DNA of 64,000 nt from Methylophilus sp. 13 (GTDB lineage Bacteria; Pseudomonadota; Gammaproteobacteria; Burkholderiales; Methylophilaceae). Position numbers and translations under genes: made by a program. Positions within the stretch are counted from its first letter, which is position 1; every line of letters starts with the position of its first letter. Under the pieces are notes generated by a model. It did not search any database, was not told where the DNA came from, and saw only the letters and a list, made by a program, of their open reading frames with translations. This document shows positions 47,172 to 56,254 of the stretch, piece after piece. The DNA lies in contig NZ_JADKYR010000002.1 of assembly GCF_015354335.1 (NCBI RefSeq), positions 434,001-498,000 of the forward strand, written 5' to 3'.

Positions 47172-47303
47172 ATGAACATGCCTGAAACTGAAATCAATGA
47201 CTTTTACCTGTTTGTTCTCAATCTAGATGAGAGAAGCAACCGGCCGGAATTGTTCAATGCGGCACACTTTGGGGGCACTATTGGCAGTGGTGATTTGCTT
47301 TAA
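47172..47303 (+). other. Candidate 43-residue ORF inside a 492-bp gap
   Basis: ATG at 47172 to TAA at 47301-47303 encodes MNMPETEINDFYLFVLNLDE and 23 further residues. No ribosome site is evident. The remainder of 47130-47621 holds only AT-rich promoter sequence near 47540-47600, with a GTTACTT/AAGTAAC dyad, ahead of the outer-membrane protein gene. Confidence 0.2.
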
Positions 47304-47621
47304 GCAATTGATTTGATTGATGACATACCTACGGTTCACCACGAGGCAAGCCAAAAATAAGCATCGTGGTCATTTTGAGCCGGCCTGTGCAGCCACAGCA
47401 CCACTGTGACCATCTATGGCAGTAGATAAGTTGCCTTTTTAGTCATTTAGCGCGGTTTTATGCACCATCCTGACACTTTACTGCTCGGCGGTCTTAGATG
47501 ACCGATTTGTGACAGCCCACACCTACAAACATAGTCACACCAAAAGTTACTTAATTTAACCTTTTCTGCTAAAGTAACAAAAAAACAAATCATTCCTCAA
47601 TCAGACCGTAAAGGCACTTCT

Positions 47622-48272
47622 ATGAAACTATTGCGTACAACTTCTCTCTTGGGACTATTGCTGATGTCAGCCGCCAGCGCTGTGAGTGCCGCTGAGCCAG
47701 AAAGCCAGCATGGCTTGCAACAAACACCGTTTTATTTTGGTTTGGATGTCGCTTACCTTCGGCAAAAAAATCAAACACGTGACTTCAAGGAAGCGTGGTT
47801 TGATGAGTTTGGTACAACCCCCTCGGTAAAACAGGATAGAAATGCAGGCGCAGGACGGATATTTGCGGGCTACAGCGTCAATGAAAATCTTTCCCTGGAA
47901 CTTGCGTACTTCAAGACCACTAAAGAAAAAATCGACGCCTCTGATAACATCAGATCAGCGAGCATCAAATACGATGCCAAAGGCGTTGAGTTATCAGGCT
48001 TATTCAGCCCTAGCCAATTCCCCAATTTTTTTGTTAAAGCGGGTGCCATTTACTCAGAGTTAGATGCACGTATTAGCGCATCGGCGGGTAACAATGTAGG
48101 AAGTAGCTCAGTAAACGATAAAGGCTGGGGCTATGTCGCCGGCTTTGGCTACAAGTATCCGATCAATCAAGTGGTCGATATTAAAGCGACCTATGCCTAC
48201 TATGGCAGAGTGGCTGGCGACAGTGACTCACACATGAACCTGTTGTCTCTGGGCTTCCAATATCACTTTTAA
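47622..48272 (+). CDS. Outer membrane beta-barrel protein
   Basis: This 216-residue protein has a signal peptide (MKLLRTTSLLGLLLMSAASA) and repeated amphipathic strands, ending in the LGFQYHF signature for barrel assembly. It resembles the eight-stranded OmpA/OmpW-like family. AAAGG lies 7 bp upstream of the ATG. It is monocistronic and followed by a terminator. Confidence 0.8.
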   Translation: MKLLRTTSLLGLLLMSAASAVSAAEPESQHGLQQTPFYFGLDVAYLRQKNQTRDFKEAWFDEFGTTPSVKQDRNAGAGRIFAGYSVNENLSLELAYFKTTKEKIDASDNIRSASIKYDAKGVELSGLFSPSQFPNFFVKAGAIYSELDARISASAGNNVGSSSVNDKGWGYVAGFGYKYPINQVVDIKATYAYYGRVAGDSDSHMNLLSLGFQYHF

Positions 48273-48315
48273 GCTTATGCTGGCAGGCGGCTTACATCGT
48301 CTGCGCAAAACAATC

Positions 48316-48345
48316 AAGCCGAAATGGAGCTTTCCATTTCGGCTT
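48316..48345 (+). terminator. Intrinsic terminator of the barrel protein gene
   Basis: AAGCCGAAATGGA (48316-48328) and TCCATTTCGGCTT (48333-48345) form a 13-bp stem around GCTT, followed by TT. It also faces the ydbL gene, which ends on the other strand at 48363. Confidence 0.8.
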
Positions 48346-48362
48346 TTGCATGTTCAGACCGC

Positions 48363-48815
48363 TTATTTCTTAAGCCACTGTCCATCCTTCTGCACAAACC
48401 AGCCCGCTTGCGCTTTATCCATCCAGCGTTGGGCAAAGGTGCGCTGAATCTCGCCTGTCCACTCTGGATGCCCATTGGCGGCAGCAATGCCCTGGTAGAG
48501 CTGGGTGCGATCATTGTTCTCCTGATTGACCAAGCTGGTAACCATGTTGCGTTGTGATAATGGCACTCCGCTGGCCTCTTTGATGGCAATATAGCCATCC
48601 GCGGTAAAGCCAATTGCGCCTGACTGGTAGTAAGGCAGTAATTGCGGATGGCGCGCTTGCATGCTGGCTTTAACTGCGGCCAGTGCAGGCGTGTTGATAT
48701 CCAAATCTGCGGCCGCCAATGCGACAGGCGGTGCGGCAACCAGCAAGATGACAGTTAGCATAGCGATTGCAGACTGACGATAGCGGCACAACAGGTTAGA
48801 CAGTGCATGGATCAT
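48363..48815 (-). CDS. ydbL: YdbL family (DUF1318) periplasmic protein
   Basis: This 150-residue protein has a signal peptide through about residue 34 (SAIAMLTVILLVAAPPVALA). The DUF1318 core includes GFTADGYIAIKEASGVPLSQ, VTSLVNQENNDRTQLYQGIA and AQRWMDKAQAGWFVQKDGQW. In E. coli YdbL functions with YdbH and YnbE. The gene overlaps the lipoprotein gene by 4 bp and completes the ydbH-ynbE-ydbL order. Confidence 0.88.
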   Translation of the reverse strand: MIHALSNLLCRYRQSAIAMLTVILLVAAPPVALAAADLDINTPALAAVKASMQARHPQLLPYYQSGAIGFTADGYIAIKEASGVPLSQRNMVTSLVNQENNDRTQLYQGIAAANGHPEWTGEIQRTFAQRWMDKAQAGWFVQKDGQWLKK

Positions 48816-49060
48816 GGTTTGATCTCCTGAACAGAGGGTGACACAGGGTCTTGAGTCGTCGCCGGCGGGGTCGGTGCGGTCGAGCTGGCTGGCAGTTGCC
48901 AGACCTCATCAATCACCTTGTCGGCCGCTTTTTCAGCGGCAGCGGCGGGAAAGTAAATATTAATGGTGACACATGCACTGAGCAGCATGGCCAGGCTGAG
49001 TATCAAACGCTTGAAGACGACGCTGTGCCTTTGAACCGTGTTTTGTTGTTGCCTACCCAT
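48812..49060 (-). CDS. ynbE: YnbE family outer membrane lipoprotein
   Basis: This 82-residue lipoprotein has a lipobox LLSAC, after which comes VTINIYFPAAAAEKAADKVI, highly typical of the family, and a Pro/Thr-rich tail. I chose the ATG at 49060 because AAGGA lies about 9 bp upstream; the ORF continues to 49093 without one. YnbE tethers the YdbH bridge at the outer membrane. It lies between ydbH and ydbL. Confidence 0.85.
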   Translation of the reverse strand: MGRQQQNTVQRHSVVFKRLILSLAMLLSACVTINIYFPAAAAEKAADKVIDEVWQLPASSTAPTPPATTQDPVSPSVQEIKP

Positions 49061-49102
49061 CTCGCGAATTCCTTTCTTTAAAACTATCGCCATTGAGTGC
49101 GC

Positions 49103-51088
49103 TTATTTGACGATCATTTTGCTATTGCTATCAGTGATCCGCCGCATGCGGGCCAGCATATCTTTCCAGCTGACATATTCGGTATAGCCATTCACGTTGA
49201 CTGAGGGAATCCCCTCACCTTTGACGATGACGAATCCGCCCGGAATCTGCTCAACACCGCCCATTTTACAAACATCCCCACGCAGCTCGCAGCTTAAGCC
49301 CATTTTTTCATAGCCAAACTGTTTGAAAAAACGCAAAAACGTCCGTTGCAGGGCCGCCGCCGTGCCCTCACCACCCAAGGCAGTGATGTTTTCAACCGCG
49401 CGTTGAGACACTTTTTTCTCAAAAGGGCCATCCGCAGTCTGTATCACAGCATTCATAGAGACAGGCTTCCAGTTTTGTAAGCGCAAATGCTGGACATCAC
49501 CTTCTAGTTTGCCGGTAATCGAACCAAAATTAAACGTCCGCGTGATCTCACCCATATCAATCTCTCGCATGCGCAGATTGGCATGCAGCTTGGGGACAGC
49601 CCCCAGCGGATCATCGACTTCCAGATCAGAGAGCGCGACTTGCCCTTTAAACAAGCTCAACTGCATCTCCCCATCCATGCGCAAGGCATGGTTGGCATAA
49701 GTCACGAGTGGAATCTGGCCTTTGATCTCACCACGCATGACAGGCCAGCCGAGCGCCTGGCTAAAGGTGCGCATGCTGATGGGCTGCATGTCCATCTTCA
49801 GGTGCCAGACCATGCTCTGATGTATCCAGGCGGCAGACACGTCTTCAAAGATCAAGGCGCCATCCAGCACAGGCAAGCTCAAAGTTGGACTGGTAATCGA
49901 GAACCGATTCACGTTTGCCTGCCATTGCGTTTTTCCGAGCGGAATCTTAAGCACATGGCCAGAGGCATAGCCCATGCTGATCTGCTGCGGCTGATCGTAA
50001 TCCCAGGGAATATGCGCATTCAGATGGGCAAAGCCAAACTTGCCACGTTGATCTTCAACCGTGGCATCCGCAACATCCAGCTGAAACTTCACCGGCTGCA
50101 GGCCTTTGGCCTCAAAAGACCAGTCGGCTTTGCCATTCACCTTGAGCTGTCCGAACACGGAATCAGGCAGCAAAGGCTGGATAAACGACTGGTAAAGGCC
50201 GTTAAAATCGACGTCTTTGGCATCCAGCTTTAAAAACTCAAAGCGCTGGCTATCCAGATTAAACCGGCTTTGACTGTGTAACGTGCCTACGCCTTGCAAT
50301 GACAAGGTCGCTGCTTCAATCTCCAGGATGGGCGATGCATACAGGCCACGGATTTCAAATCGCTTGTTGCCCTCGGCAAAATAAAATGGTTGCCAGAACA
50401 ACTCGCCTTGTTGCCATTCAAATACGCCTTGCCAGCGCCAGCCATTCGCCACCTCATGCGCAGCAATATGCATCACGCCGGTCAGTCTCTCTGCCGCGTG
50501 CAAGCCTGCGGCATCACTGAATTTGGCGTCTTTCACCGCCAGTTGCAGCTCAAGCCCTCTGCTGGCCTTGGTGTTCGATGCAGTGTGCCAGGTCGGCATC
50601 ACCGTCAGATTAAACGGGATATGTGAACGGACATCATGATACAAGCCATCATTACACTGCCAAGTCTCCTGACTGGCTTGTGTCGGCAACTGGCAATACA
50701 CCTGGAATTTGCCCCAGACCTCATCTTGCATCGCTTTGACTTCAGCATCAACCGTCATCAACGGTTGCCGAGTTTGCAGACGGTAATCCAGATAGATGCG
50801 CGGGCGGCGTACCTGGTAATCAGGCATTTTTAACTGCTCGGAGGTAATCAGCAGGCTGGGGCGCGTACTGATCTCCAGTGTCATATCCGGGTGATCAATG
50901 CTGGCATTGCCCACCTGCAAGCGCTCGGCATGAATTTGCACATGCTGTTTGCGCTGCAAGTTCACCACCGCATGCGGGTGGTCGAGTTGAAAGAAATCGC
51001 CTTGGATGCTTTCGGCACTGAGGCTAAGCTCGGTCATGGCCCAAAGCGGCATAGACCAACAGCACAGCAGCAGTGCCCACAGGCGCAT
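49103..51088 (-). CDS. ydbH: YdbH family AsmA-like intermembrane phospholipid transport protein
   Basis: This 661-residue protein has an N-terminal membrane anchor (MRLWALLLCCWSMPLWAM) and a long beta-rich groove-type body; the conserved C-terminal part includes EKKVSQRAVENITALGGEGT. In E. coli YdbH spans the periplasm and carries phospholipids to the outer membrane redundantly with TamB and YhdP. I chose the ATG at 51088, which shares its first base with the cysM stop. Confidence 0.85.
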   Translation of the reverse strand: MRLWALLLCCWSMPLWAMTELSLSAESIQGDFFQLDHPHAVVNLQRKQHVQIHAERLQVGNASIDHPDMTLEISTRPSLLITSEQLKMPDYQVRRPRIYLDYRLQTRQPLMTVDAEVKAMQDEVWGKFQVYCQLPTQASQETWQCNDGLYHDVRSHIPFNLTVMPTWHTASNTKASRGLELQLAVKDAKFSDAAGLHAAERLTGVMHIAAHEVANGWRWQGVFEWQQGELFWQPFYFAEGNKRFEIRGLYASPILEIEAATLSLQGVGTLHSQSRFNLDSQRFEFLKLDAKDVDFNGLYQSFIQPLLPDSVFGQLKVNGKADWSFEAKGLQPVKFQLDVADATVEDQRGKFGFAHLNAHIPWDYDQPQQISMGYASGHVLKIPLGKTQWQANVNRFSITSPTLSLPVLDGALIFEDVSAAWIHQSMVWHLKMDMQPISMRTFSQALGWPVMRGEIKGQIPLVTYANHALRMDGEMQLSLFKGQVALSDLEVDDPLGAVPKLHANLRMREIDMGEITRTFNFGSITGKLEGDVQHLRLQNWKPVSMNAVIQTADGPFEKKVSQRAVENITALGGEGTAAALQRTFLRFFKQFGYEKMGLSCELRGDVCKMGGVEQIPGGFVIVKGEGIPSVNVNGYTEYVSWKDMLARMRRITDSNSKMIVK

Positions 51089-51981
51089 CAATCGGGAAAC
51101 ACACCTGTAGACAAGTAGCGGTCGCCACGATCGCACACAATGGTGACAATCACCGCATTGTTCACTTCTTTGGAGAGTTGCATTGCCGTATACAAGGCAC
51201 CGCCGCTGGAAATCCCGGCAAAAACGCCTTCTTTGGTTGCCAGTTTGCGCGTGGTCTCTTCCGCATGCTTCTGGCTCACATACCGCAACCCGTCTATGCG
51301 TTTGGGGTCATAAATTTTAGGCAGATAGGCTTCTGGCCATTTGCGGATTCCCGGGATTTGCGCCCCCTCCTCCGGCTGCACGCCGATGATCTGAATGGCA
51401 GGATTTTGCTCCTTGAGAAAGCGCGAAGTGCCCATAATCGTGCCAGTGGTGCCCATGCTGGATACAAAGTGTGTCACCGCTCCGGCGGTATCACGCCAGA
51501 TTTCCGGCCCGGTCCCTTCATAATGCGCTTGCGGATTATCCAGATTGCCAAACTGATCCAGCACAATGCCCTCGCCCTCTGCTTGCAACTTCAGTGCCAC
51601 ATCGCGTGCCAACTCCATACTGCCGTCTTTGGGTGTCAAGATCAGCTCAGCACCATATGACTTCATGCTTTGACGGCGTTCGACGGACTGGTTTTCCGGC
51701 ATCACCAACACCATTTTGTAACCGCGCATGGCCGCCACCATGGCCAGTGCAATGCCGGTATTGCCACTGGTCGCTTCAATCAGCGTATCGCCTGGCTTGA
51801 TTTGCCCGCGTTGCTCTGCCCGCACAATCATGCTGTAGGCAGGCCGGTCTTTAACTGACCCGGCCGGATTATTGCCTTCCAGCTTGAGCAAGATCGTATT
51901 GCTCGGATTCGGGTTCATACGCTGCAAAGCCACCAGCGGCGTGTTTCCAACAAAATTGTCCAGGGTCAGGTAAGGTTTCAT
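51088..51981 (-). CDS. cysM: O-acetylserine sulfhydrylase B (cysteine synthase)
   Basis: This 297-residue PLP enzyme has the Schiff-base lysine Lys44 in EGNNPAGSVKDRPAYSMI, the phosphate loop EATSGNTGIA and the GTTGTIMG loop. The short length and the GNNPAGSVKDR sequence favour CysM over CysK. It makes cysteine from O-acetylserine and sulfide or thiosulfate. It is first in the operon with the ydbH bridge genes, with no obvious functional link. Confidence 0.93.
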   Translation of the reverse strand: MKPYLTLDNFVGNTPLVALQRMNPNPSNTILLKLEGNNPAGSVKDRPAYSMIVRAEQRGQIKPGDTLIEATSGNTGIALAMVAAMRGYKMVLVMPENQSVERRQSMKSYGAELILTPKDGSMELARDVALKLQAEGEGIVLDQFGNLDNPQAHYEGTGPEIWRDTAGAVTHFVSSMGTTGTIMGTSRFLKEQNPAIQIIGVQPEEGAQIPGIRKWPEAYLPKIYDPKRIDGLRYVSQKHAEETTRKLATKEGVFAGISSGGALYTAMQLSKEVNNAVIVTIVCDRGDRYLSTGVFPD

Positions 51982-52173
51982 AGGGACCGATAATCTGTTT
52001 TCGGGGATGAAGTAAGACCACCCCGAAACATAAAAATTTGTGAATGCACGCGTACGATGACACGCAGCAGCTTAATATATGTAAAATTCAGCGGTAATGT
52101 ACAGCTAACGACAAAGTCTCAATTTTACATAATCTGATCGCATCACAAAAACAATTATTCTTTAGGATACCGG

Positions 52174-53334
52174 ATGTTGAAAAAGTGGTTTAGCCAAGTG
52201 CTTGTCATGATGTTGCATCCCATCAAGCTTTTTCCAGCGTCCGGCGATGCGGACCACATGCGTTACAAGGTGGTTTTCCTAAACAACGTGTTCACCTTCT
52301 TTGGCATCGTATCTTTTAGCATGGGCATCATCCGCTGGCGCGTGCATCCGCTCATCGGCATCGTGGATATTGTGTTTGGTCTGATTGCGTTTGCCTTGCT
52401 ATGGGCCTTGCGCCGCAACAAACAACGCGTCGAACTGATCTCTGGCATTGCCCTCTGGTTATGTTTTCTCCAGTTTTTGACGGTCTATTTTCTGGCGACG
52501 GGCAACAGTACCCGGAGCGGATTATTGCTCCTTATTCTTGCTGGAGCGTTTTACCTCAAAGGCAGGCAGATGGGCTACCAGATGCTGGCGATTTTACTGT
52601 TGCTGGTGGTGGGCAATCACTTAACGCATCTCTTCCCCTCAGAATATGGTCGTCTGGATATTCTGAGCTTGTGCCTCTACCTGCTTGGACAGTTTTTCAT
52701 CATCCGCAACTACGAATGCCTGCGTGAAAGCCAGACCAATCATTTAAAAGCCCTGAATACCGATCTCGAAGCATTGGTCAAACAGCGGACCGAACAACTG
52801 GCTGCGGCCAATACCGCCCTGCAAGTTGAAAAAGAAAACTTAAAAACGCTGTCCAGCACCGACTTTTTAACTGGCTTGAGCAATCGTCAGCACTTTGAAA
52901 CAGTGTTTGCTGAGCATACCCACACGGTCGGCAGAAAAATCTCGGATGCGCTGATTCTGATAGATATAGACCGTTTTAAATCCATCAATGACACGCATGG
53001 CCATGTCATCGGTGACCAAGTGATTAAAACCGTCGCCGAATGCATCAAGAAAAATACGCGCCTGTCTGACATTGCCGTGCGCTGGGGAGGCGATGAAATG
53101 ATGATTTATGCGCCCCGCATCACACTTGCTCAGGCGGCAAAGCTGGCCGAAAAAATCCGGCAGCAGGTGCATGCCAGATCTTTACCCGACATTGGCCAGA
53201 TCAGCATCAGTTGCGGCGTGGCAATGTTGCGGATGGGGGACAGCTTGACACAGTTGCTGCATCGAGCAGACCAGGCACTATATGAGGCCAAGCAGGCCGG
53301 ACGCAATCAGGTCGCTATCTCCGCCGCAGAATAA
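52174..53334 (+). CDS. Membrane-bound diguanylate cyclase (GGDEF domain, variant GGDEM)
   Basis: This 386-residue protein has six hydrophobic segments (about residues 35-185), a coiled-coil linker (about 190-225) and a GGDEF domain. Its motifs are TDFLTGLSNRQHF, LIDIDRFKSINDTHGHVIGD and, at about 303-309, WGGDEMM, where Phe is replaced by Met. The RLSD I-site five residues upstream is intact. It should make cyclic di-GMP; the Phe-to-Met change is unusual but may be tolerated. Confidence 0.85.
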   Translation: MLKKWFSQVLVMMLHPIKLFPASGDADHMRYKVVFLNNVFTFFGIVSFSMGIIRWRVHPLIGIVDIVFGLIAFALLWALRRNKQRVELISGIALWLCFLQFLTVYFLATGNSTRSGLLLLILAGAFYLKGRQMGYQMLAILLLLVVGNHLTHLFPSEYGRLDILSLCLYLLGQFFIIRNYECLRESQTNHLKALNTDLEALVKQRTEQLAAANTALQVEKENLKTLSSTDFLTGLSNRQHFETVFAEHTHTVGRKISDALILIDIDRFKSINDTHGHVIGDQVIKTVAECIKKNTRLSDIAVRWGGDEMMIYAPRITLAQAAKLAEKIRQQVHARSLPDIGQISISCGVAMLRMGDSLTQLLHRADQALYEAKQAGRNQVAISAAE

Positions 53335-53342
53335 TCATTACA

Positions 53343-54467
53343 ATGGCGGCCACTTGCCGCTGCTTTCTATCTATGACCATTGATTTTATGCTATTCAAAA
53401 ACGCACTTCCCGCCTGTCTGACGCTGTTTACAAGCTGCCTGTTTACCAGCCCACCCCTGCATGCCGAACAATGGCATACGGTGCAAGGACGGGAAAAGTT
53501 TCTGACGGTGTCGGTTGATTTAGACTCCATGCAAGTCGGCCAGCACGAAGACATTATCCTTTTCAAGCTGCGTACAGACGATCATGACGATACGATTGCC
53601 ACCAAATTGGTACAAGCCTCCTGCAGCGAGTTTTCGATGGAAGTTGAACGCGAAGTGGTATTTCACAAGTCCGAGCTTGCCTCAGAGACGCTGGACTGGA
53701 AAAACGATCAGACGCTCAAGCAACGGCCAGATTATGCCTCTGCCAGACTGTCGTTCTGGGGGGTGACGCAAGCCTACGGCCAGGCCATTTCGCTGGCATG
53801 CCGCATGACGGGCAATCGCGCACCGGAACGTCTGCAAAGCATGCAGCAAGACCAGTGCAGCGTCTCTAACCCGCTGTATAAAGTCGCCTGTGCCAGCCAT
53901 CCCAATTGGCGGGCCAATTACAAATTGTATCTGTCCCGCTCGCACGACGTCATCCACAACTGCGGCATTTCTGACGAACGCATGACCAAGCAAGCAGCCT
54001 GGTTGTTAAAAAGCGTGATGCGCTGTCAGGATGAACGCTGTGGCAACGAAATTCTGGAATACTGGATTAACCAGCGTGGCCGCGATATTGCCAGTGTGAT
54101 CCATATGCAAAAGACCTCGGGCAAGGCCTGGACCATCCCCAGCGAACCCGTCCCCTTGTGCCAATCGCTGAATCAGGCTGATCAGGCAATCGCCAGCCTG
54201 CAAACCGAAGAGGTGTATGCCAAAGCCAAATATCTGGGTTGCCTCAAGCGCGAGGCTGCCAAGCTTAAGGCCGCCAGCGTGCCGGCAGAGAGCATCTCGC
54301 AACAAGCCGAGCAGTCATGCGAAGCGCATTTTAAAGCCTGGCATGACGCGATTGAAAAACAAGCGGCCATGCTGGATGAAAGCACACCCGAAGTTGAGAT
54401 CGAGACTTTTGCTATCCAGCGCGACGGCTACGAAATAACCAGCCAGCATACACCGCAAACAGAGTAA
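53343..54467 (+). CDS. Secreted cysteine-containing protein of unknown function
   Basis: This protein, up to 374 residues, has a signal-like segment around residues 16-41 ending PPLHAEQ. ATG codons at 53373 and 53388 are equally possible starts, and no candidate has a clear ribosome site. About ten cysteines are spread through the body, and the C-terminal part has a CLKREAAKLKAASVPAES pattern seen in periplasmic lysozyme-inhibitor-like proteins. I do not recognise it further. Its last 56 bp overlap the dsbB gene tail-to-tail. Confidence 0.6.
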   Translation: MAATCRCFLSMTIDFMLFKNALPACLTLFTSCLFTSPPLHAEQWHTVQGREKFLTVSVDLDSMQVGQHEDIILFKLRTDDHDDTIATKLVQASCSEFSMEVEREVVFHKSELASETLDWKNDQTLKQRPDYASARLSFWGVTQAYGQAISLACRMTGNRAPERLQSMQQDQCSVSNPLYKVACASHPNWRANYKLYLSRSHDVIHNCGISDERMTKQAAWLLKSVMRCQDERCGNEILEYWINQRGRDIASVIHMQKTSGKAWTIPSEPVPLCQSLNQADQAIASLQTEEVYAKAKYLGCLKREAAKLKAASVPAESISQQAEQSCEAHFKAWHDAIEKQAAMLDESTPEVEIETFAIQRDGYEITSQHTPQTE

Positions 54468-54912
54468 AACTGATCAGACCCAATTGGGGCAAGGTTAATC
54501 CCAGAAACGTCCAGTCTATGGCGGCACAATCGCCCGTACCACGAAATACCAGGGTAAGTGCTTTTTTCAGCGGGAAGTTTTCAAACATGTAATCAAAGCC
54601 GACACCACAATCGGCAAAGATTTCTTCTTTGTGTGCCTGTAGCCACCAGTGGCGTATCGCCACCCCCGCGCCGCCAAGCGCCGTCAACACCTCGATCAGG
54701 GCCAATCCGGCATGTAGCCAAGATCTTGGGGAGACAAAGACGTGCAGCAAAAACAACAAGCCCAGGCTCATGAAAATGATGCGTTGCGAGATACACAAGG
54801 GGCAGGGTTCAAGCTGGTTTTGTACTTGAATATACAAAGCGAGTGCCACAATGCCAAATCCGGCCAAAAATCCCAATACATAGCCGCCACGCCCTTTAAA
54901 CCATGCTGCCAT
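54412..54912 (-). CDS. dsbB: Disulfide bond formation protein B
   Basis: This 166-residue four-helix inner-membrane protein carries the redox pairs Cys37-Cys40 (CPLC) and Cys102 and Cys129, and reoxidises DsbA by passing electrons to quinone. Its 3' end overlaps the convergent upstream gene by 56 bp, unusual between two coding regions. Confidence 0.93.
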   Translation of the reverse strand: MAAWFKGRGGYVLGFLAGFGIVALALYIQVQNQLEPCPLCISQRIIFMSLGLLFLLHVFVSPRSWLHAGLALIEVLTALGGAGVAIRHWWLQAHKEEIFADCGVGFDYMFENFPLKKALTLVFRGTGDCAAIDWTFLGLTLPQLGLISFTLFAVYAGWLFRSRRAG

Positions 54913-55051
54913 TGCCCGCTCCTACCCGATGATCAAATGCAAATTGTAATGGATAACGCAGCTAAGAGGCACCCTGGGTGTGGATGGTTCCGTGTTTTTT
55001 AAGTTGGCCGGGATCTCCCGGTCAAACAGCGCAAACAGTCAGCAGAAAGAT

Positions 55052-56038
55052 TCAGGAGTTGGCCGCCGGGCTCTGCCCGTCACGCATGGCCGCAGTTTGC
55101 CTGATTTCGTGATGTTTTTTCTTGTAGTAACGCGCCACGCGCTTCACATAGTCGCGTGTCTCCGGGTAAGGCGGGATGCCCTGATGCCTGGACACCGCAT
55201 GTTCCCCGGCATTGTAAGCCGCTACGACGCGCTCGACATCGCCATCAAAGTAATTGATCAACCAGCGCAGGTAGGACAAGCCCCCTTTAATATTTTGCTC
55301 GGGATCATAAGCATCCTTGACGTGAAACCTGGCCTGCGTCTCGGGTAGCAATTGCATCAGGCCCTGGGCCTTTTTGCGTGAAGTTGCTTTAGGATTAAAG
55401 CCGGACTCCACTGCAATCACGGCCATCGCCAAATCAATGTCTACCCCATAAGCTGGCGCATGTTTTTTGACCAGCGTGTAAATGGGGCCGCGTTTACGGA
55501 ACAACACTTCAGCCGCTGACTGCCCCTGATTTTGCATGCAGGCGGGCAGCTTGGCCGCGGAGGCATCACCAGCGCCCTGGTCCAACCAGATCCGGGCATC
55601 GCGATGGCCTTGAATCGCCGCCAGGCTGAAAAAACGCGCGGCAATATCATGATTGACCTCCACGCCTTTGCCCATGCTGTAAAACCAGCCCATGGCAAAT
55701 TGCGCATCAGGATCACGGGTTTCTGCAGCCAACGCACAGTAATGGGCGTGCGCCTCGGCATAACTGCTGATCCCTAGCGCATTTTTTGTGCCCGTTGCCA
55801 GACTCACCTGTAATTTAATGAATTGCTTGTAGGCGTCATTCTGCATCACCGCCTGCTCGCGCTTGTAGCTGGCCACGACAGGACTCGTGGTCTCGACCGC
55901 GGCGACTTCCGTCTCGGGCGGCGATTTGTCAGACGTTTCATCCGCCTGCGCCAGCGCAACCAGTCCCAAGCCATGCACAGCACTTGTGTACAGACAACAC
56001 ATAAAAAATGATCGCGCAAAAAATAAATATTTTTTCAT
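55052..56038 (-). CDS. Sel1-repeat lytic transglycosylase (SLT domain)
   Basis: The first 140 residues of this 328-residue protein hold a signal peptide and Sel1-like repeats (DAQFAMGWFYSMGKGVEVNH and AARFFSLAAIQGHRDARIWL). The SLT domain includes AMAVIAVESGFNPKATSRKK with the catalytic Glu, GLMQLLPETQ, and VVAAYNAGEHAV. It cleaves peptidoglycan to 1,6-anhydromuropeptides in the periplasm. I chose the ATG at 56038 for its AGGA at a 10-bp spacing; the ATG at 56044 is also possible. Confidence 0.87.
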   Translation of the reverse strand: MKKYLFFARSFFMCCLYTSAVHGLGLVALAQADETSDKSPPETEVAAVETTSPVVASYKREQAVMQNDAYKQFIKLQVSLATGTKNALGISSYAEAHAHYCALAAETRDPDAQFAMGWFYSMGKGVEVNHDIAARFFSLAAIQGHRDARIWLDQGAGDASAAKLPACMQNQGQSAAEVLFRKRGPIYTLVKKHAPAYGVDIDLAMAVIAVESGFNPKATSRKKAQGLMQLLPETQARFHVKDAYDPEQNIKGGLSYLRWLINYFDGDVERVVAAYNAGEHAVSRHQGIPPYPETRDYVKRVARYYKKKHHEIRQTAAMRDGQSPAANS

Positions 56039-56254
56039 TCGCATACAATCCTGAGGGAAATGACCTTGTTTCAAGGTCAGGCAGTCATCAACTATTCCCA
56101 TGCTGCTCATATCAAGACGCCGCTTTTACGCAAAAGTGCCCCTCTATCTTGAATCAGTGCTCAGTATCCCTTCACAGAACGCCTCTGCTCCAACGCAAGC
56201 CATTCGATGAAAGACGTAGCCAAATGCAGCGGGGCTGAGGGATAATGTGCAGCT

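Noticed and set aside
49583-50233. 216-aa plus-strand ORF opposite ydbH
   Set aside because: Antisense shadow of a real gene; no signal, motif or ribosome site.
51073-51660. 195-aa plus-strand ORF opposite cysM
   Set aside because: cysM has intact catalytic motifs in the other strand; this is a shadow frame.
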